Shown: positions 1 to 8,659 of the stretch, in pieces
Position numbering within the stretch: position 1 is the first letter of the stretch
How the letters are laid out: each line of letters opens with the position of its first letter
NCBI RefSeq assembly: GCF_000233455.1
Contig: NZ_JH376425.1
Location: 124,001-188,000 of the forward strand
DNA: 64,000 nt
From: [Clostridium] citroniae WAL-17108
Lineage (GTDB): Bacteria; Bacillota; Clostridia; Lachnospirales; Lachnospiraceae
Direction of reading: 5' to 3'
Made by a program: the position numbers and the translations under genes
Notes under the pieces: generated by a model
What the model was told of the DNA's origin: nothing
Database searches by the model: none
Seen by the model: only the letters and a program-made list of their open reading frames with translations

Positions 1-1
1 G

Positions 2-1045
2 GATGCGGTGCGTTACTTTGTGCTTCATGAGATGCCTTTTGACAATGACGGCGTCATCTCATGGGAGCTGATGGTGGAGCGCATGAACTCCGACCTGGCC
101 AATATCCTGGGCAATCTGGTGAACCGCACCATTTCCATGAGCAACAAGTATTTTGACGGCGTGATCGCTGATAGGGGCGCTGCAGAGCCGGTGGATGAGG
201 ATCTTAAGAGTGTTGTTCTGGAAGAGGTGAAAAAAGCGGATGCCAAGATGGAACAGCTGCGAGTGGCCGATGCCATGACGGAGATCTTCAACATTTTCAG
301 AAGATGCAACAAGTATATTGATGAGACAACGCCATGGACCCTGGCCAAGGATGAGGCGCAAAAGGACAGACTGTCCACCGTGCTTTATAACCTGACAGAA
401 TCCATCACCATTGGAGCATCCCTGCTGTACTCCTTTATGCCTGAGACTTCCGGTAAGATCCTGGCGCAGCTTAACACAGGAAAGAGGGAGCTGGCTCAGA
501 TGGATACATTTGGCCTGTATCCGTCAGGCGGCAAGGTGACGGATAAGCCGGAGATCCTCTTTGCCCGTATGGACATGAAGGAAGTGATGGAAAAGGTAGA
601 AGCCATGCATGCAGCGGATCAGGCTGCGGAGGGAGCCCATACCAAGGGAGCAGATGACCGGGGAGATACCCGGGAGTCAGGTGACGCAAAGGAGAACGTA
701 ATAGATGTTGAGGCAAAGCCGGAGATAACCTATGAAGATTTTGCAAAGCTCCAGTTCCAGGTGGGTGAGATCATCCGGTGTGAGGCGGTTCCCAAATCCA
801 AGAAGCTGCTTTGCTCCCAGGTGAAGATCGGAAGCCAGACACGCCAGATCATCAGCGGTATTAAGGCTTGTTATTCACCGGAGGAGATGGTGGGCAAGAA
901 GGTTATGGTGGTCACCAACTTAAAGCCGGCCAAGCTGGCGGGCATGCTGTCCGAGGGGATGCTTTTGTGCGCTGAGGATGCGGACGGCGGCCTGGCTCTT
1001 ATGAAACCGGAAAAGGATATGCCCGCAGGCGCTGAGATCTGCTAA
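2..1045 (+). CDS. metG: Methionyl-tRNA synthetase, C-terminal part (cut by window start)
   Basis: The reading frame is already open at the window edge, so only the last ~347 codons are visible. The first part (with NLVNRTISMSNKYF) is the helical anticodon-binding region of MetRS. A charged, low-conservation linker (about residues 205-240) follows, and then a C-terminal OB-fold tRNA-binding domain of the Trbp111/EMAP type, recognisable from DFAKLQFQVGEIIRCE, ISGIKACYSPEEMVGKK and NLKPAKLAGMLSEGMLL. The enzyme charges tRNA-Met in the cytoplasm. The appended OB domain is common in Firmicute MetRS and promotes dimerisation and tRNA binding. A strong terminator follows. The family call is secure; the start lies outside the window. 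Confidence 0.96.
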   Translation, partial: DAVRYFVLHEMPFDNDGVISWELMVERMNSDLANILGNLVNRTISMSNKYFDGVIADRGAAEPVDEDLKSVVLEEVKKADAKMEQLRVADAMTEIFNIFRRCNKYIDETTPWTLAKDEAQKDRLSTVLYNLTESITIGASLLYSFMPETSGKILAQLNTGKRELAQMDTFGLYPSGGKVTDKPEILFARMDMKEVMEKVEAMHAADQAAEGAHTKGADDRGDTRESGDAKENVIDVEAKPEITYEDFAKLQFQVGEIIRCEAVPKSKKLLCSQVKIGSQTRQIISGIKACYSPEEMVGKKVMVVTNLKPAKLAGMLSEGMLLCAEDADGGLALMKPEKDMPAGAEIC

Positions 1046-1057
1046 GGGAATCTGATA

Positions 1058-1098
1058 CAGGAGTGGGACAGATGGATGTCCCGCTCCATTTTTTTATA
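1058..1098 (+). terminator. Rho-independent terminator after metG
   Basis: A GGAGTGGGA / TCCCGCTCC stem with a short loop is followed by seven T residues, 15 nt after the metG stop codon. Confidence 0.85.
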
Positions 1099-1255
1099 CG
1101 GGGACATGTTGTGTCCTTGTGAGCGGGAAAAAGGCGTGTTGTGGCGTACTCACCCACTTTGCTTTGGAAAATGGCTGTAAATCACACGAAAATAGGTAAT
1201 AAATGGGAGATAAGGGGCGCTTTTGATGGAAAAATAGACCAAAAGTGGGAGAAAC

Positions 1256-1284
1256 TTGCATTTTTTACCATTTTGGAGTATGAT
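1256..1284 (+). promoter_or_regulatory. Probable sigma-A promoter for the traX-like gene
   Basis: TTGCAT and TATGAT are separated by 17 bp and lie about 60 bp before the chosen traX-like start. The rest of the gap after metG (1099-1255) shows nothing I can name. Confidence 0.5.
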
Positions 1285-1341
1285 AATAAGACACCAAAGA
1301 CCAGGGGCATGATTGGCCCGCTATTTAGACGAGGAATAGAG

Positions 1342-2118
1342 ATGAATACGAGAACAGGCAGTCTGAGTTCATATGGAAGCCGGCGCCCGGGCCTTACGGG
1401 AAATCAGCTGAAGGTGCTTGGCATTGTGGCGATTCTGATTGATAATATGGGAGCTGTGGTCATCCAGGGAGGGATTCTCCACGCTGCGGACAGAGCCGTG
1501 TATCAGGCAGTGATAGCGACCCCTTCCGGGCATATATGGATGATCGCGGGACAGGTCTGCCGATATCTGGGCCGTCTGGCGTTTCCTATTTTTGCATTTC
1601 TGGTGGCGGAAGAATTTGTCCGCACCAGGGACAGGGGAAGGTATGCGCTGCGTATGCTGATCTGCGCCCTCATCTCAGAGGTCCCATTTGACCTGGCTAT
1701 CTATGGCAGGGTCTTCTACCCCTACTATCAGAACATGCTGTTTACCCTTTTGATCGGAATTATGGTTATATTTGTAATGGAATATACCAGGAAGCTGGGC
1801 ATTCAGCTGGCTGCCCTGGCCGGGGGATGCGCCCTTTCCTGGATCCTGCAGACGGATTACAATGTGATCGGAGTGCTTTTGATCGCGTCCATGTACTGGT
1901 TCCGCCACAACGACATTGCCCAGCTGGCGGTGGGGGTGGTCTTATGCGCCGCGGAGAGTGTGAGCTATTACTGTGTATCCGCCCTGGCATATGTGCCCAT
2001 TGTGTTGTATAATGGCAGGCGGGGAGCGTTTCAGTTAAAATATCTTTTCTATGTGTTTTATCCCGTCCACCTTCTGGTGCTTTACGGGCTGGCCCATGGA
2101 TTGCAAAAAGGAGTTTGA
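1342..2118 (+). CDS. TraX-family integral membrane protein
   Basis: A 258-residue polytopic membrane protein of the TraX family, with several hydrophobic helices separated by short basic loops. Family-typical stretches are LTGNQLKVLGIVAILIDNMG near the N-terminus and FPIFAFLVAEEF followed by an R-rich loop. TraX of F plasmid is linked to N-acetylation of pilin. The chromosomal Firmicute homologues have no established role, so I do not assign one. I chose the ATG at 1342, preceded by GAGGAAT, over an in-frame start at 1141 because the first 67 codons of the longer frame look non-coding. The stop codon lies just before tatD, which suggests co-transcription. Confidence 0.8.
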   Translation: MNTRTGSLSSYGSRRPGLTGNQLKVLGIVAILIDNMGAVVIQGGILHAADRAVYQAVIATPSGHIWMIAGQVCRYLGRLAFPIFAFLVAEEFVRTRDRGRYALRMLICALISEVPFDLAIYGRVFYPYYQNMLFTLLIGIMVIFVMEYTRKLGIQLAALAGGCALSWILQTDYNVIGVLLIASMYWFRHNDIAQLAVGVVLCAAESVSYYCVSALAYVPIVLYNGRRGAFQLKYLFYVFYPVHLLVLYGLAHGLQKGV

Positions 2119-2123
2119 GTCCA

Positions 2124-2912
2124 ATGATTTTTGATACACATGCCCATTATGATGATGAGGCGTTTGATACTGACCGTGAGGAACTGCTGGGTAGCCTTAA
2201 GGACGCCGGCATCACTTCTGTGATGAATGTGGCGGCCAGCCTTGACAGCTGTGTGACCACCCTGAAGCTGGCAGAAACATATGACTGGATGTATGCGGCC
2301 CAGGGGATTCATCCCAGTGAGACGGCGGAACTTGACGAGGAGAAGATCCGGTGGATCGAATCCTGCTGTACCCATGAGAAGGTAAAGGCAGTGGGAGAGA
2401 TCGGTCTGGATTATTACTGGGAGGAACCTGACCATTCCATACAGAAGAAATGGTTTGTCCGCCAGCTGGATCTGGCGAGAAGGACAAAGCTTCCTGTGAT
2501 CATACACAGCAGGGATGCCGCAAAGGATACCCTGGATATGATGAAGGCAGAGAAAGCAGGGGATATGGGCGGTGTGATCCACTGTTTTTCCTATGGAAAG
2601 GAGATTGCCAGGGAGTATCTGAACATGGGATTTTTTCTGGGGATCGGAGGCGTTGTCACATTTAACAATGCAAAGAAGTTAAAGGAAGTGGTGGAGTATG
2701 CTCCCCTTAAATCCCTTGTGCTGGAGACAGACTGTCCCTACCTTGCCCCTGTGCCCAACCGGGGCAAGCGCAATTCCTCCCTTAACCTGACTTATGTAGT
2801 GGATGCCATCAGCGGGATCAAGGGGGTGGACAGGGATACGGTCATGAAGACGGCCTGGGAGAATGCACTGCGTCTGTATAGGATCAGCCCAATACCCACA
2901 TCGGATGTCTGA
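2124..2912 (+). CDS. tatD: TatD-family metal-dependent deoxyribonuclease
   Basis: A 262-residue TIM-barrel hydrolase. The metal ligands are visible: DTHAHYD at the N-terminus (HxH), the Glu in AVGEIGLDYYW, the His in VIIHSRDA, the His in GGVIHCFSYG and the Asp in LVLETDCPYLAP. TatD proteins are Mg-dependent 3'-5' DNA exonucleases linked to DNA repair. The ATG at 2124 has AAAAGGAG about 10 nt upstream. In many Firmicutes tatD is followed by rnmV and rsmA; here the BrxC-like cassette stands between tatD and rsmA and no rnmV is visible. Confidence 0.93.
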   Translation: MIFDTHAHYDDEAFDTDREELLGSLKDAGITSVMNVAASLDSCVTTLKLAETYDWMYAAQGIHPSETAELDEEKIRWIESCCTHEKVKAVGEIGLDYYWEEPDHSIQKKWFVRQLDLARRTKLPVIIHSRDAAKDTLDMMKAEKAGDMGGVIHCFSYGKEIAREYLNMGFFLGIGGVVTFNNAKKLKEVVEYAPLKSLVLETDCPYLAPVPNRGKRNSSLNLTYVVDAISGIKGVDRDTVMKTAWENALRLYRISPIPTSDV

Positions 2913-2958
2913 ACCGTTACGATTGTTTGGGGAAATATTCTGTTTCCCATTTAAAGCG

Positions 2959-2987
2959 TTGAATACTTCCTGCATTTTTGTTAAAAT
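2959..2987 (+). promoter_or_regulatory. Promoter upstream of the BrxC-like cassette
   Basis: TTGAAT, 17 bp, TAAAAT, about 120 bp before the brxC-like gene. It gives the cassette a start of transcription independent of tatD. No terminator is obvious after tatD. Confidence 0.5.
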
Positions 2988-3106
2988 ATTTGTATTCCAC
3001 TCAAAGGATCGATGCAAAAGAAGGGATAGATTTGCTTATCCGGATATACTGCCGGGGTTTATGGCCACAAGGTATGGAGCTGATTGAAGGATAGGAGTGC
3101 AGGAAA

Positions 3107-5947
3107 ATGAAAATTAGTCAAATGTTTCAAAAGAAAATACAAAGGCCGGTTCAGGGAATTATAAAGGTCACACAGGATTCTGCGGATATCATGGCGCAGG
3201 AGTTGGAGGAGTATGTTGTGACCCGGGAATTGAACCGGCATTTTGACGTGTTTTTTGAAAATTATTGCACAGGGATAAAGGAGGGACTGGATCATACGGG
3301 CGTGTGGGTCGGCGGTCCCTTTGGCAGCGGCAAATCACTGTTTTTAAAGGTATTATCCTGTCTGCTGTCCGGCAGGGAATATAAGGGCAGGCGCGCGGTG
3401 GATATCCTAAGCCGGGAAATAGAGGACAGGCATACCATAGCCAATATGCGGGCCGCAGCGGAGATCCAGGCCGACACCCTGCTCTTTCACATGGATGAGG
3501 ATGGCGGACGGCCTGCAGCCGGTGGTGACAGGGTTGTTAGGGACTTTAGGAGGGCATTTGATCATTTTCAGGGATTTTGTGAGAATATGCCCTGGATTGC
3601 GGATCTGGAGCGTCAGATGACCAGAGATGGTGTGTACGGGAACTTTTGCCGCCGCTTCAGGGAGTTATCCGGAAGTGACTGGAAAGAGGCGCGGGAAGAT
3701 TTTTATTTTGAAGAAGAAAATATTGTAAAAGCCCTGGCGGATACAACACAGATGAGCTCTGAAGCGGCAAAAGGCTGGTATCAAAATGCTGAAAGGAATG
3801 ATCCGCCAGGCATTGATGATCTTGTGCATATGGTGCAGGAATATATTGAAGAAAGAAGCGCTGCCGGTCGGAAAAAACAGGTCATTGTTTTTTTATATGA
3901 CGGCGTAGATGCCGCCCAAAATGACGTCAGCTGCCTGTTATCCCTGCAGGCCATAACGGAAAGGCTGGGGGAGTTGTGCAGTGGGCAGGCCTGGGTCGTA
4001 GCGGCAGGAAAGCAGGATGTGGATGCACCTGCGCTGCCGGGCAGCGGGGGACGGATGGAATACAGTGACGCTTTGAAAACCGCATCACGTTTTAGGACCC
4101 GTATCCTGTTGTCATCCGAGGATGGGGAGGAGATCGTCAGGAAACGGCTCCTGGCCAAGACAGATGCGGCGGCAGGGGAATTAAAGCATCTGTATGCTGA
4201 AAGGTCTTCTGACTTTAAGGAGTTGTTCCGGCTCTCCTCTGATGTTTTGAGACAACAGCTGTATGGGGGGGAGGAGGAGTTTACAGAGACATATCCGTTT
4301 GTTCCCTACCAGTTCAGCCTGCTCCGGTCCGTGCTTCAGACCATGTTTCGGAGGATTCCCATCAAGGGGGCAGCCATAGGCGGTCAGAATGCCTCAGGGG
4401 ATGGGACAGCCATAGAAACTCCCTCCGGCCAGGTGCGCTCTCTGCTGCACGCCTTTCAGGCGGCGGCGGTCCGCTATCAGGAATCCCAATGTGGTGCGCT
4501 GGTTCCTTTTTCCGCTTTTTACCAGGATGTAGAGCCCTTTTTAAACGCTGATATCCGGGGGACGGCGGCAAAGGCTGCGGATATGGCCGCGGGCCGTGAT
4601 GGGGGTCTGGAGCCCTTTGATCTGGAGGTCTGGAAGGCCCTTGTACTGATCCGGTATGTATCCGCCGCACTTCCGGCCAATGTGGAGAATATCACCACCA
4701 TCATGGTAAAGGATATCGGTGAGGACAGGGCTGAAGCGGAACAGAGAACCGTGGATTCCCTGGCCCGCCTGGAAGCGCGGGACCTGATCGCCAGCATTGG
4801 GCAGCAGTATATGTTCCTGGTCATAGAGGACAGCAGGCGGGATCAGCCGATTGAAATCAGGAAGGGTTATGATCCTGGGATGCGGGACAGAATAGTAGAA
4901 GAGTTTGTTTCCCTCCTGTTTAACGGGAATAAGACATACCGATATAAGGATTACCGGGACTTTACCTTGCGCATTGCAATAAATGATCAGCCGTGGGGAA
5001 TGCAGAAAGGCGAGATAGGGATCCGTGTGATGCTATCGACCCATGACAGGATGCCTGGGACTGAAGACCAGGTCAAGGCACGGTCCGTTAAAGAGCAAAG
5101 CGTGGTCATTGTGCTTCCGGCCCGTATGAAGCTTATAAGGAGGATGGAGCAATGGATCAGGCTAAAAGCATATATGCTTCGTCTGGCTGAATTAGATGAA
5201 GGATCATACCGCGGATCCGGGACAGCGGACGCAGATACAGGAGCGTTAGGTATAGGGGAAGGGGCAGGGCACTGTCATGGACTGCTGGCGGACATGGTGA
5301 GAGAGGCAGATATATATGTGAATGGGAACATGATGGATGGGAAGGAAAAGGAGCCGGTTTGCCGGATCAGTGACGCGGTAAGGATACTGGTGGAAAGCTT
5401 ATACACCAAGCTTAACTGTATTATCCCGCCTTTTGACCAAACGGAACCGGTTAGTTCCCGTTTCAATGAACCTGCCAGGGAGGAGATGCTGAAAGCCATC
5501 AACCTCAGCTGCCTTGCCAATATTCCGGTTACCATGGAAAGCCTGGTCAGGCAGTTCTCAGGGATTCCCTACGGCTGGAGGAAGGCCGATACGGCAGGGA
5601 CGGTCCTTGCCCTGTTTGAACAGCAGGATATTGAGTTGGTCTTTAACGGCTGTACGCTTACGGCAAAAGAGGATGATCTGTTATCCTATGTTACCAGGCA
5701 GGATTACCTGGAATATATAACGGTCAAGTCGCGGTTCAGGGGCTGTCCCCAGCTGGCGGACACGATCCGGCGGTTCTTTGAAGAACAGAGGGAACGGTTA
5801 GACCATGGGCTTAGGATCCTCTCTGCATATGAAAAGCAGGAAGGCTATAGACCGGATCCGGGACTGGAACGGATGGCGGATCTGGCCTCACAGTACACGC
5901 AGGGATTTATGGATATCAGGCAAGATGGCAGGAATAGGATAGAGTGA
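3107..5947 (+). CDS. Orphan BrxC-like P-loop ATPase (candidate phage-defence protein)
   Basis: A 946-residue protein. The N-terminus (KISQMFQKKIQRPVQGIIK, then QELEEYVVTRELNRHF) matches the start of BREX BrxC/PglY-type P-loop proteins, and Walker A is GGPFGSGKS at residues 69-77. Typical BrxC is near 1,200 residues, so this one is short. In the predicted Walker B strand (about residues 258-270) I read VIVFLYDGVDAAQ where family members usually have a D-E-x-G-Q type motif, so the catalytic Glu may be missing. The other BREX genes (brxA, brxB, pglX, pglZ, brxL) are not in this cluster. An AAA ATPase and a nuclease remnant follow on the same strand. Family membership is well supported; the defence role is inferred. 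Confidence 0.8.
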   Translation: MKISQMFQKKIQRPVQGIIKVTQDSADIMAQELEEYVVTRELNRHFDVFFENYCTGIKEGLDHTGVWVGGPFGSGKSLFLKVLSCLLSGREYKGRRAVDILSREIEDRHTIANMRAAAEIQADTLLFHMDEDGGRPAAGGDRVVRDFRRAFDHFQGFCENMPWIADLERQMTRDGVYGNFCRRFRELSGSDWKEAREDFYFEEENIVKALADTTQMSSEAAKGWYQNAERNDPPGIDDLVHMVQEYIEERSAAGRKKQVIVFLYDGVDAAQNDVSCLLSLQAITERLGELCSGQAWVVAAGKQDVDAPALPGSGGRMEYSDALKTASRFRTRILLSSEDGEEIVRKRLLAKTDAAAGELKHLYAERSSDFKELFRLSSDVLRQQLYGGEEEFTETYPFVPYQFSLLRSVLQTMFRRIPIKGAAIGGQNASGDGTAIETPSGQVRSLLHAFQAAAVRYQESQCGALVPFSAFYQDVEPFLNADIRGTAAKAADMAAGRDGGLEPFDLEVWKALVLIRYVSAALPANVENITTIMVKDIGEDRAEAEQRTVDSLARLEARDLIASIGQQYMFLVIEDSRRDQPIEIRKGYDPGMRDRIVEEFVSLLFNGNKTYRYKDYRDFTLRIAINDQPWGMQKGEIGIRVMLSTHDRMPGTEDQVKARSVKEQSVVIVLPARMKLIRRMEQWIRLKAYMLRLAELDEGSYRGSGTADADTGALGIGEGAGHCHGLLADMVREADIYVNGNMMDGKEKEPVCRISDAVRILVESLYTKLNCIIPPFDQTEPVSSRFNEPAREEMLKAINLSCLANIPVTMESLVRQFSGIPYGWRKADTAGTVLALFEQQDIELVFNGCTLTAKEDDLLSYVTRQDYLEYITVKSRFRGCPQLADTIRRFFEEQRERLDHGLRILSAYEKQEGYRPDPGLERMADLASQYTQGFMDIRQDGRNRIE

Positions 5948-5984
5948 GACAAAAGTATGGCTTGATATGGAAGGAGCGGCGGCA

Positions 5985-7022
5985 ATGGCCCTTGAACAAT
6001 TACATTTGGAAAATTTTACTGTATTTAGGAAACTGGATTTGAAGTTTTGCCGGGGGATTAATGTGCTGATCGGGGAAAACGGCACAGGAAAGACCCATCT
6101 CCTTAAGGTTTTGTACGCTTTTTATGAGAGCAATACATTGTCGCGTAACGCAAAACTGCTATTTTTTGAAACATTGTCCCAATGCTTTTGCGCGGACCGG
6201 TTTGATGTTATGTTCAACCGGCTGGGGGAACCATTAAAAATCACCCTGGGTGTAAATGAGAAGTTCTTTGCCTACCAGGCTGCTTTTAAAGACAATATTC
6301 CAAAAGAGGAGCAGCTGGAACCGCCCCTTGGACAGATGGAGGTCTCGCTGCAGATTAAAGGAAAGAGGACGAGGGAAGAAGTAAAAACCGCGTTCATTCC
6401 TGCCAAAGAAATGCTGACCCATGCGGGGATTGAAAAAGATTATGTGGAGAGGCATGTGCCCTTTGATAAGACGCTGGTAGATATATTGTTTAAATCAGGC
6501 ATGTCCCAACTGCGGGAGCTTACGCCCTCTGCCCGGGAAACCCTGGATTGTATCCAACAGATCATTGGGGGAAGGGTGGTATTTGAAAAAGACCGATATT
6601 TTATCATGCACAATGGTTATAAAACCGGCTTTCAAAGTGAAGCGGAAGGTTTCAAAAAACTGTCCGTGCTGTGGCGGCTGATCGAAACAGGATTGCTGGC
6701 CAGAGGGTCACTTCTTTTCTGGGATGAGCCGGAGGCCAATATTAATCCCAAGTATATCCCCCAGCTGGTGGATATGCTCTATGCATTGCAGGAGTCAGGT
6801 GTTCAGATCGTGCTGGCAACCCATGACTATGTGCTGGCAAAGTACCTGGAATTAAAATCCAGGGGCGCGGATTCCCTGGGGTTCCACTCCCTGTACTATA
6901 ACGGCAGCCACCTGGTGGAGGCGGAAAGTAAGCCTTTGTTCAGGGATCTGGAGAAAAATTCCATTGGAGATGCCTACAATCAATTACTGGATGAAGTATT
7001 TGAACAGACCATAAGGGGGTAA
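5985..7022 (+). CDS. ABC/OLD-type AAA ATPase of the BrxC-like cassette
   Basis: A 345-residue soluble ATPase of the RecF/OLD/AAA_21 type. Walker A is GENGTGKT (residues 30-37). A signature-like helix EAEGFKKLSVLW lies near residue 218, Walker B with catalytic Glu is LLFWDEPEANI near 242, and the switch His is in LATHDY near 277. Proteins like this usually pair with a nuclease or TOPRIM partner in defence or toxin-like modules, and a nuclease-like frame follows within 5 nt. The ATG at 5985 has AAGGAG 8 nt upstream and is preferred to ATG 5967, which lacks a site. The gene lies 37 nt after the BrxC-like stop, so the two are probably one transcript. Confidence 0.85.
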   Translation: MALEQLHLENFTVFRKLDLKFCRGINVLIGENGTGKTHLLKVLYAFYESNTLSRNAKLLFFETLSQCFCADRFDVMFNRLGEPLKITLGVNEKFFAYQAAFKDNIPKEEQLEPPLGQMEVSLQIKGKRTREEVKTAFIPAKEMLTHAGIEKDYVERHVPFDKTLVDILFKSGMSQLRELTPSARETLDCIQQIIGGRVVFEKDRYFIMHNGYKTGFQSEAEGFKKLSVLWRLIETGLLARGSLLFWDEPEANINPKYIPQLVDMLYALQESGVQIVLATHDYVLAKYLELKSRGADSLGFHSLYYNGSHLVEAESKPLFRDLEKNSIGDAYNQLLDEVFEQTIRG

Positions 7023-7026
7023 TTCC

Positions 7027-7545
7027 TTGGAAAAGGCTGTTTATAAGGAAGAAAACGGTGTCTACTAGATCGACTGTTCAGCGGCCGTGTGGTCCACGGA
7101 CCAGATATACAACCTGTACCACACTGCCGGGGTATTTTTAAAGGATGCGGATTTTGTGATAGAGACACCGGAATACATACTGCTGGTGGAATACAAAAAT
7201 GCGGACATCCCGGGAGCGGTAAATCCCCAGGCATTTAAACCCTTTGAGGAAAAAAGGACAATAGGCGTGGCGCGCAAATTCTATGAAAGCCTGCATTACC
7301 TGGCCATGGAGAAAAAGGACAAGCCTGTAAAATATATTTACATAGTGGAATATCCACATGCAGGGGCAACGGACAGAAAGCTGCTGCGCAACTGTATTGC
7401 GGAGAAACTGCCCTTCCGGCTGCAGCAGGGGAGAAAGGCAAAGCTCATTGAGGACTTTGAGGTCCTGTCAATTGCGGAGTGGAACAGTCACCCGGACTAT
7501 AGGGCATATCCCATAACACCTGTTAAAGCCGAAGAGAACCATTGA
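7027..7545 (+). pseudogene. PD-(D/E)XK-like nuclease interrupted by an in-frame UAG
   Basis: A TTG start at 7027 has AGGGGGT 6 nt upstream, overlapping the end of the ATPase gene, and begins LEKAVYKEENGVY. The frame then meets TAG at 7066-7068 and continues open without a shift (IDCSAAVWSTDQIYNLYH) to the stop at 7545. The body contains DFVIETPEYILLVEYKN, an acid followed by an E-x-K pair, as in PD-(D/E)XK nucleases. The downstream GTG at 7087 has no ribosome site. The simplest reading is a Tyr codon mutated to amber, inactivating the third cassette gene; readthrough or reinitiation are alternatives. The nuclease assignment rests on the motif only. Confidence 0.65.
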
Positions 7546-7560
7546 TATTTGGCGGACATG

Positions 7561-7589
7561 TTGACTTTTGTCCGGGAATAAAGTAATCT
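7561..7589 (+). promoter_or_regulatory. Probable promoter for rsmA
   Basis: TTGACT, 17 bp, TAATCT, about 80 bp upstream of the rsmA start codon. Confidence 0.5.
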
Positions 7590-7666
7590 TAAAAGAGGGT
7601 CTTGCATGAGGATGGACGGAATGGATGCAGTGTACGCAGTGCTTGGCCGGGAAAGGAATTTATTAC

Positions 7667-8533
7667 ATGGCAGATTTGGGTAATCCGAAACATACCATAG
7701 AGATCATACAAAAATACCAATTTGCGTTTCAGAAACGGTTTGGCCAGAATTTTCTCATAGACACCCACGTATTGGACAAGATCATAAGTGCGGCAGGAAT
7801 TACAGAGCAGGACTGTGTGCTGGAGATCGGGCCTGGGATCGGCACCATGACCCAGTACCTGGCTGAGCATGCAAGGCGTGTGGTGGCGGTGGAGATCGAC
7901 TCCAATCTCCTGCCTATTCTGGATGAAACATTAAAGGGATATACGAATATCACCGTGATCAATGACGATATTTTAAAGGTGGATGTGGGAGGCCTGGTGA
8001 ATGAATATAATGAAGGACGTCCCGTTAAGGTGGTGGCCAACCTTCCTTACTACATCACCACTCCGATCATCATGGGGCTGTTTGAGAGTGATGTGCCCAT
8101 TGACAATATAACGGTCATGGTCCAGAAGGAAGTGGCGGACAGGATGCAGGTGGGGCCGGGGTCCAAGGATTATGGGGCATTGTCCCTGGCTGTCCAGTAT
8201 TATGCCGAACCCTATATTGTGGCCAATGTACCGCCCAACTGCTTCATACCAAGGCCCAATGTGGGCTCTGCCGTTATCCGGCTTACCAGATACAAGGAAC
8301 CGCCGGTACAGGTGGACGATCCCAAGTTTATGTTTAAGCTGGTCCGGGCTTCCTTTAACCAGCGCAGGAAAACCCTGCAGAACGGGCTTAACAATTCGCC
8401 GGAGATACCTTATGACAGGGAAATGATCGCAAAGGCCATTGAGAGCCTGGGTGTGCAGCCGGCCATCAGGGGGGAAGCCCTGAATCTGGATCAGTTTGCC
8501 CAGTTGTCCAATTATTTTACAAGAAATGCATAA
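7667..8533 (+). CDS. rsmA: 16S rRNA (adenine1518-N6/1519-N6)-dimethyltransferase
   Basis: A 288-residue KsgA/RsmA enzyme that dimethylates two adjacent adenines in helix 45 of 16S rRNA during small-subunit assembly, using S-adenosylmethionine. Visible motifs are KRFGQNFLID at the N-terminus, the SAM-binding EIGPGIGTMTQYL, VEIDSNL, and the catalytic NLPYYITTP. The ATG at 7667 is preceded by AAAGGA; an upstream in-frame ATG at 7625 has no site. Full family length, no defects. Its usual tatD-rnmV-rsmA neighbourhood is altered here. Confidence 0.96.
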   Translation: MADLGNPKHTIEIIQKYQFAFQKRFGQNFLIDTHVLDKIISAAGITEQDCVLEIGPGIGTMTQYLAEHARRVVAVEIDSNLLPILDETLKGYTNITVINDDILKVDVGGLVNEYNEGRPVKVVANLPYYITTPIIMGLFESDVPIDNITVMVQKEVADRMQVGPGSKDYGALSLAVQYYAEPYIVANVPPNCFIPRPNVGSAVIRLTRYKEPPVQVDDPKFMFKLVRASFNQRRKTLQNGLNNSPEIPYDREMIAKAIESLGVQPAIRGEALNLDQFAQLSNYFTRNA

Positions 8534-8659
8534 AATGGCACGGGCCATGTATCTACAGGCGGAAAAAGGGGAACACTGAAGTGTGGTTTTAAGACCGTTG
8601 AAGGAATTATTTTCTTAGATATCTGAGAATTTATATAAACGGAAAGGAAGGAAATGCCA

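Noticed and set aside
1141-1341. Extra N-terminal domain of the TraX-like protein
   Set aside because: No conserved features and a promoter-like sequence runs through it.
3107-7545. Complete BREX system
   Set aside because: Only a BrxC-like gene is present; no pglX, pglZ, brxA, brxB or brxL can be found in the window.
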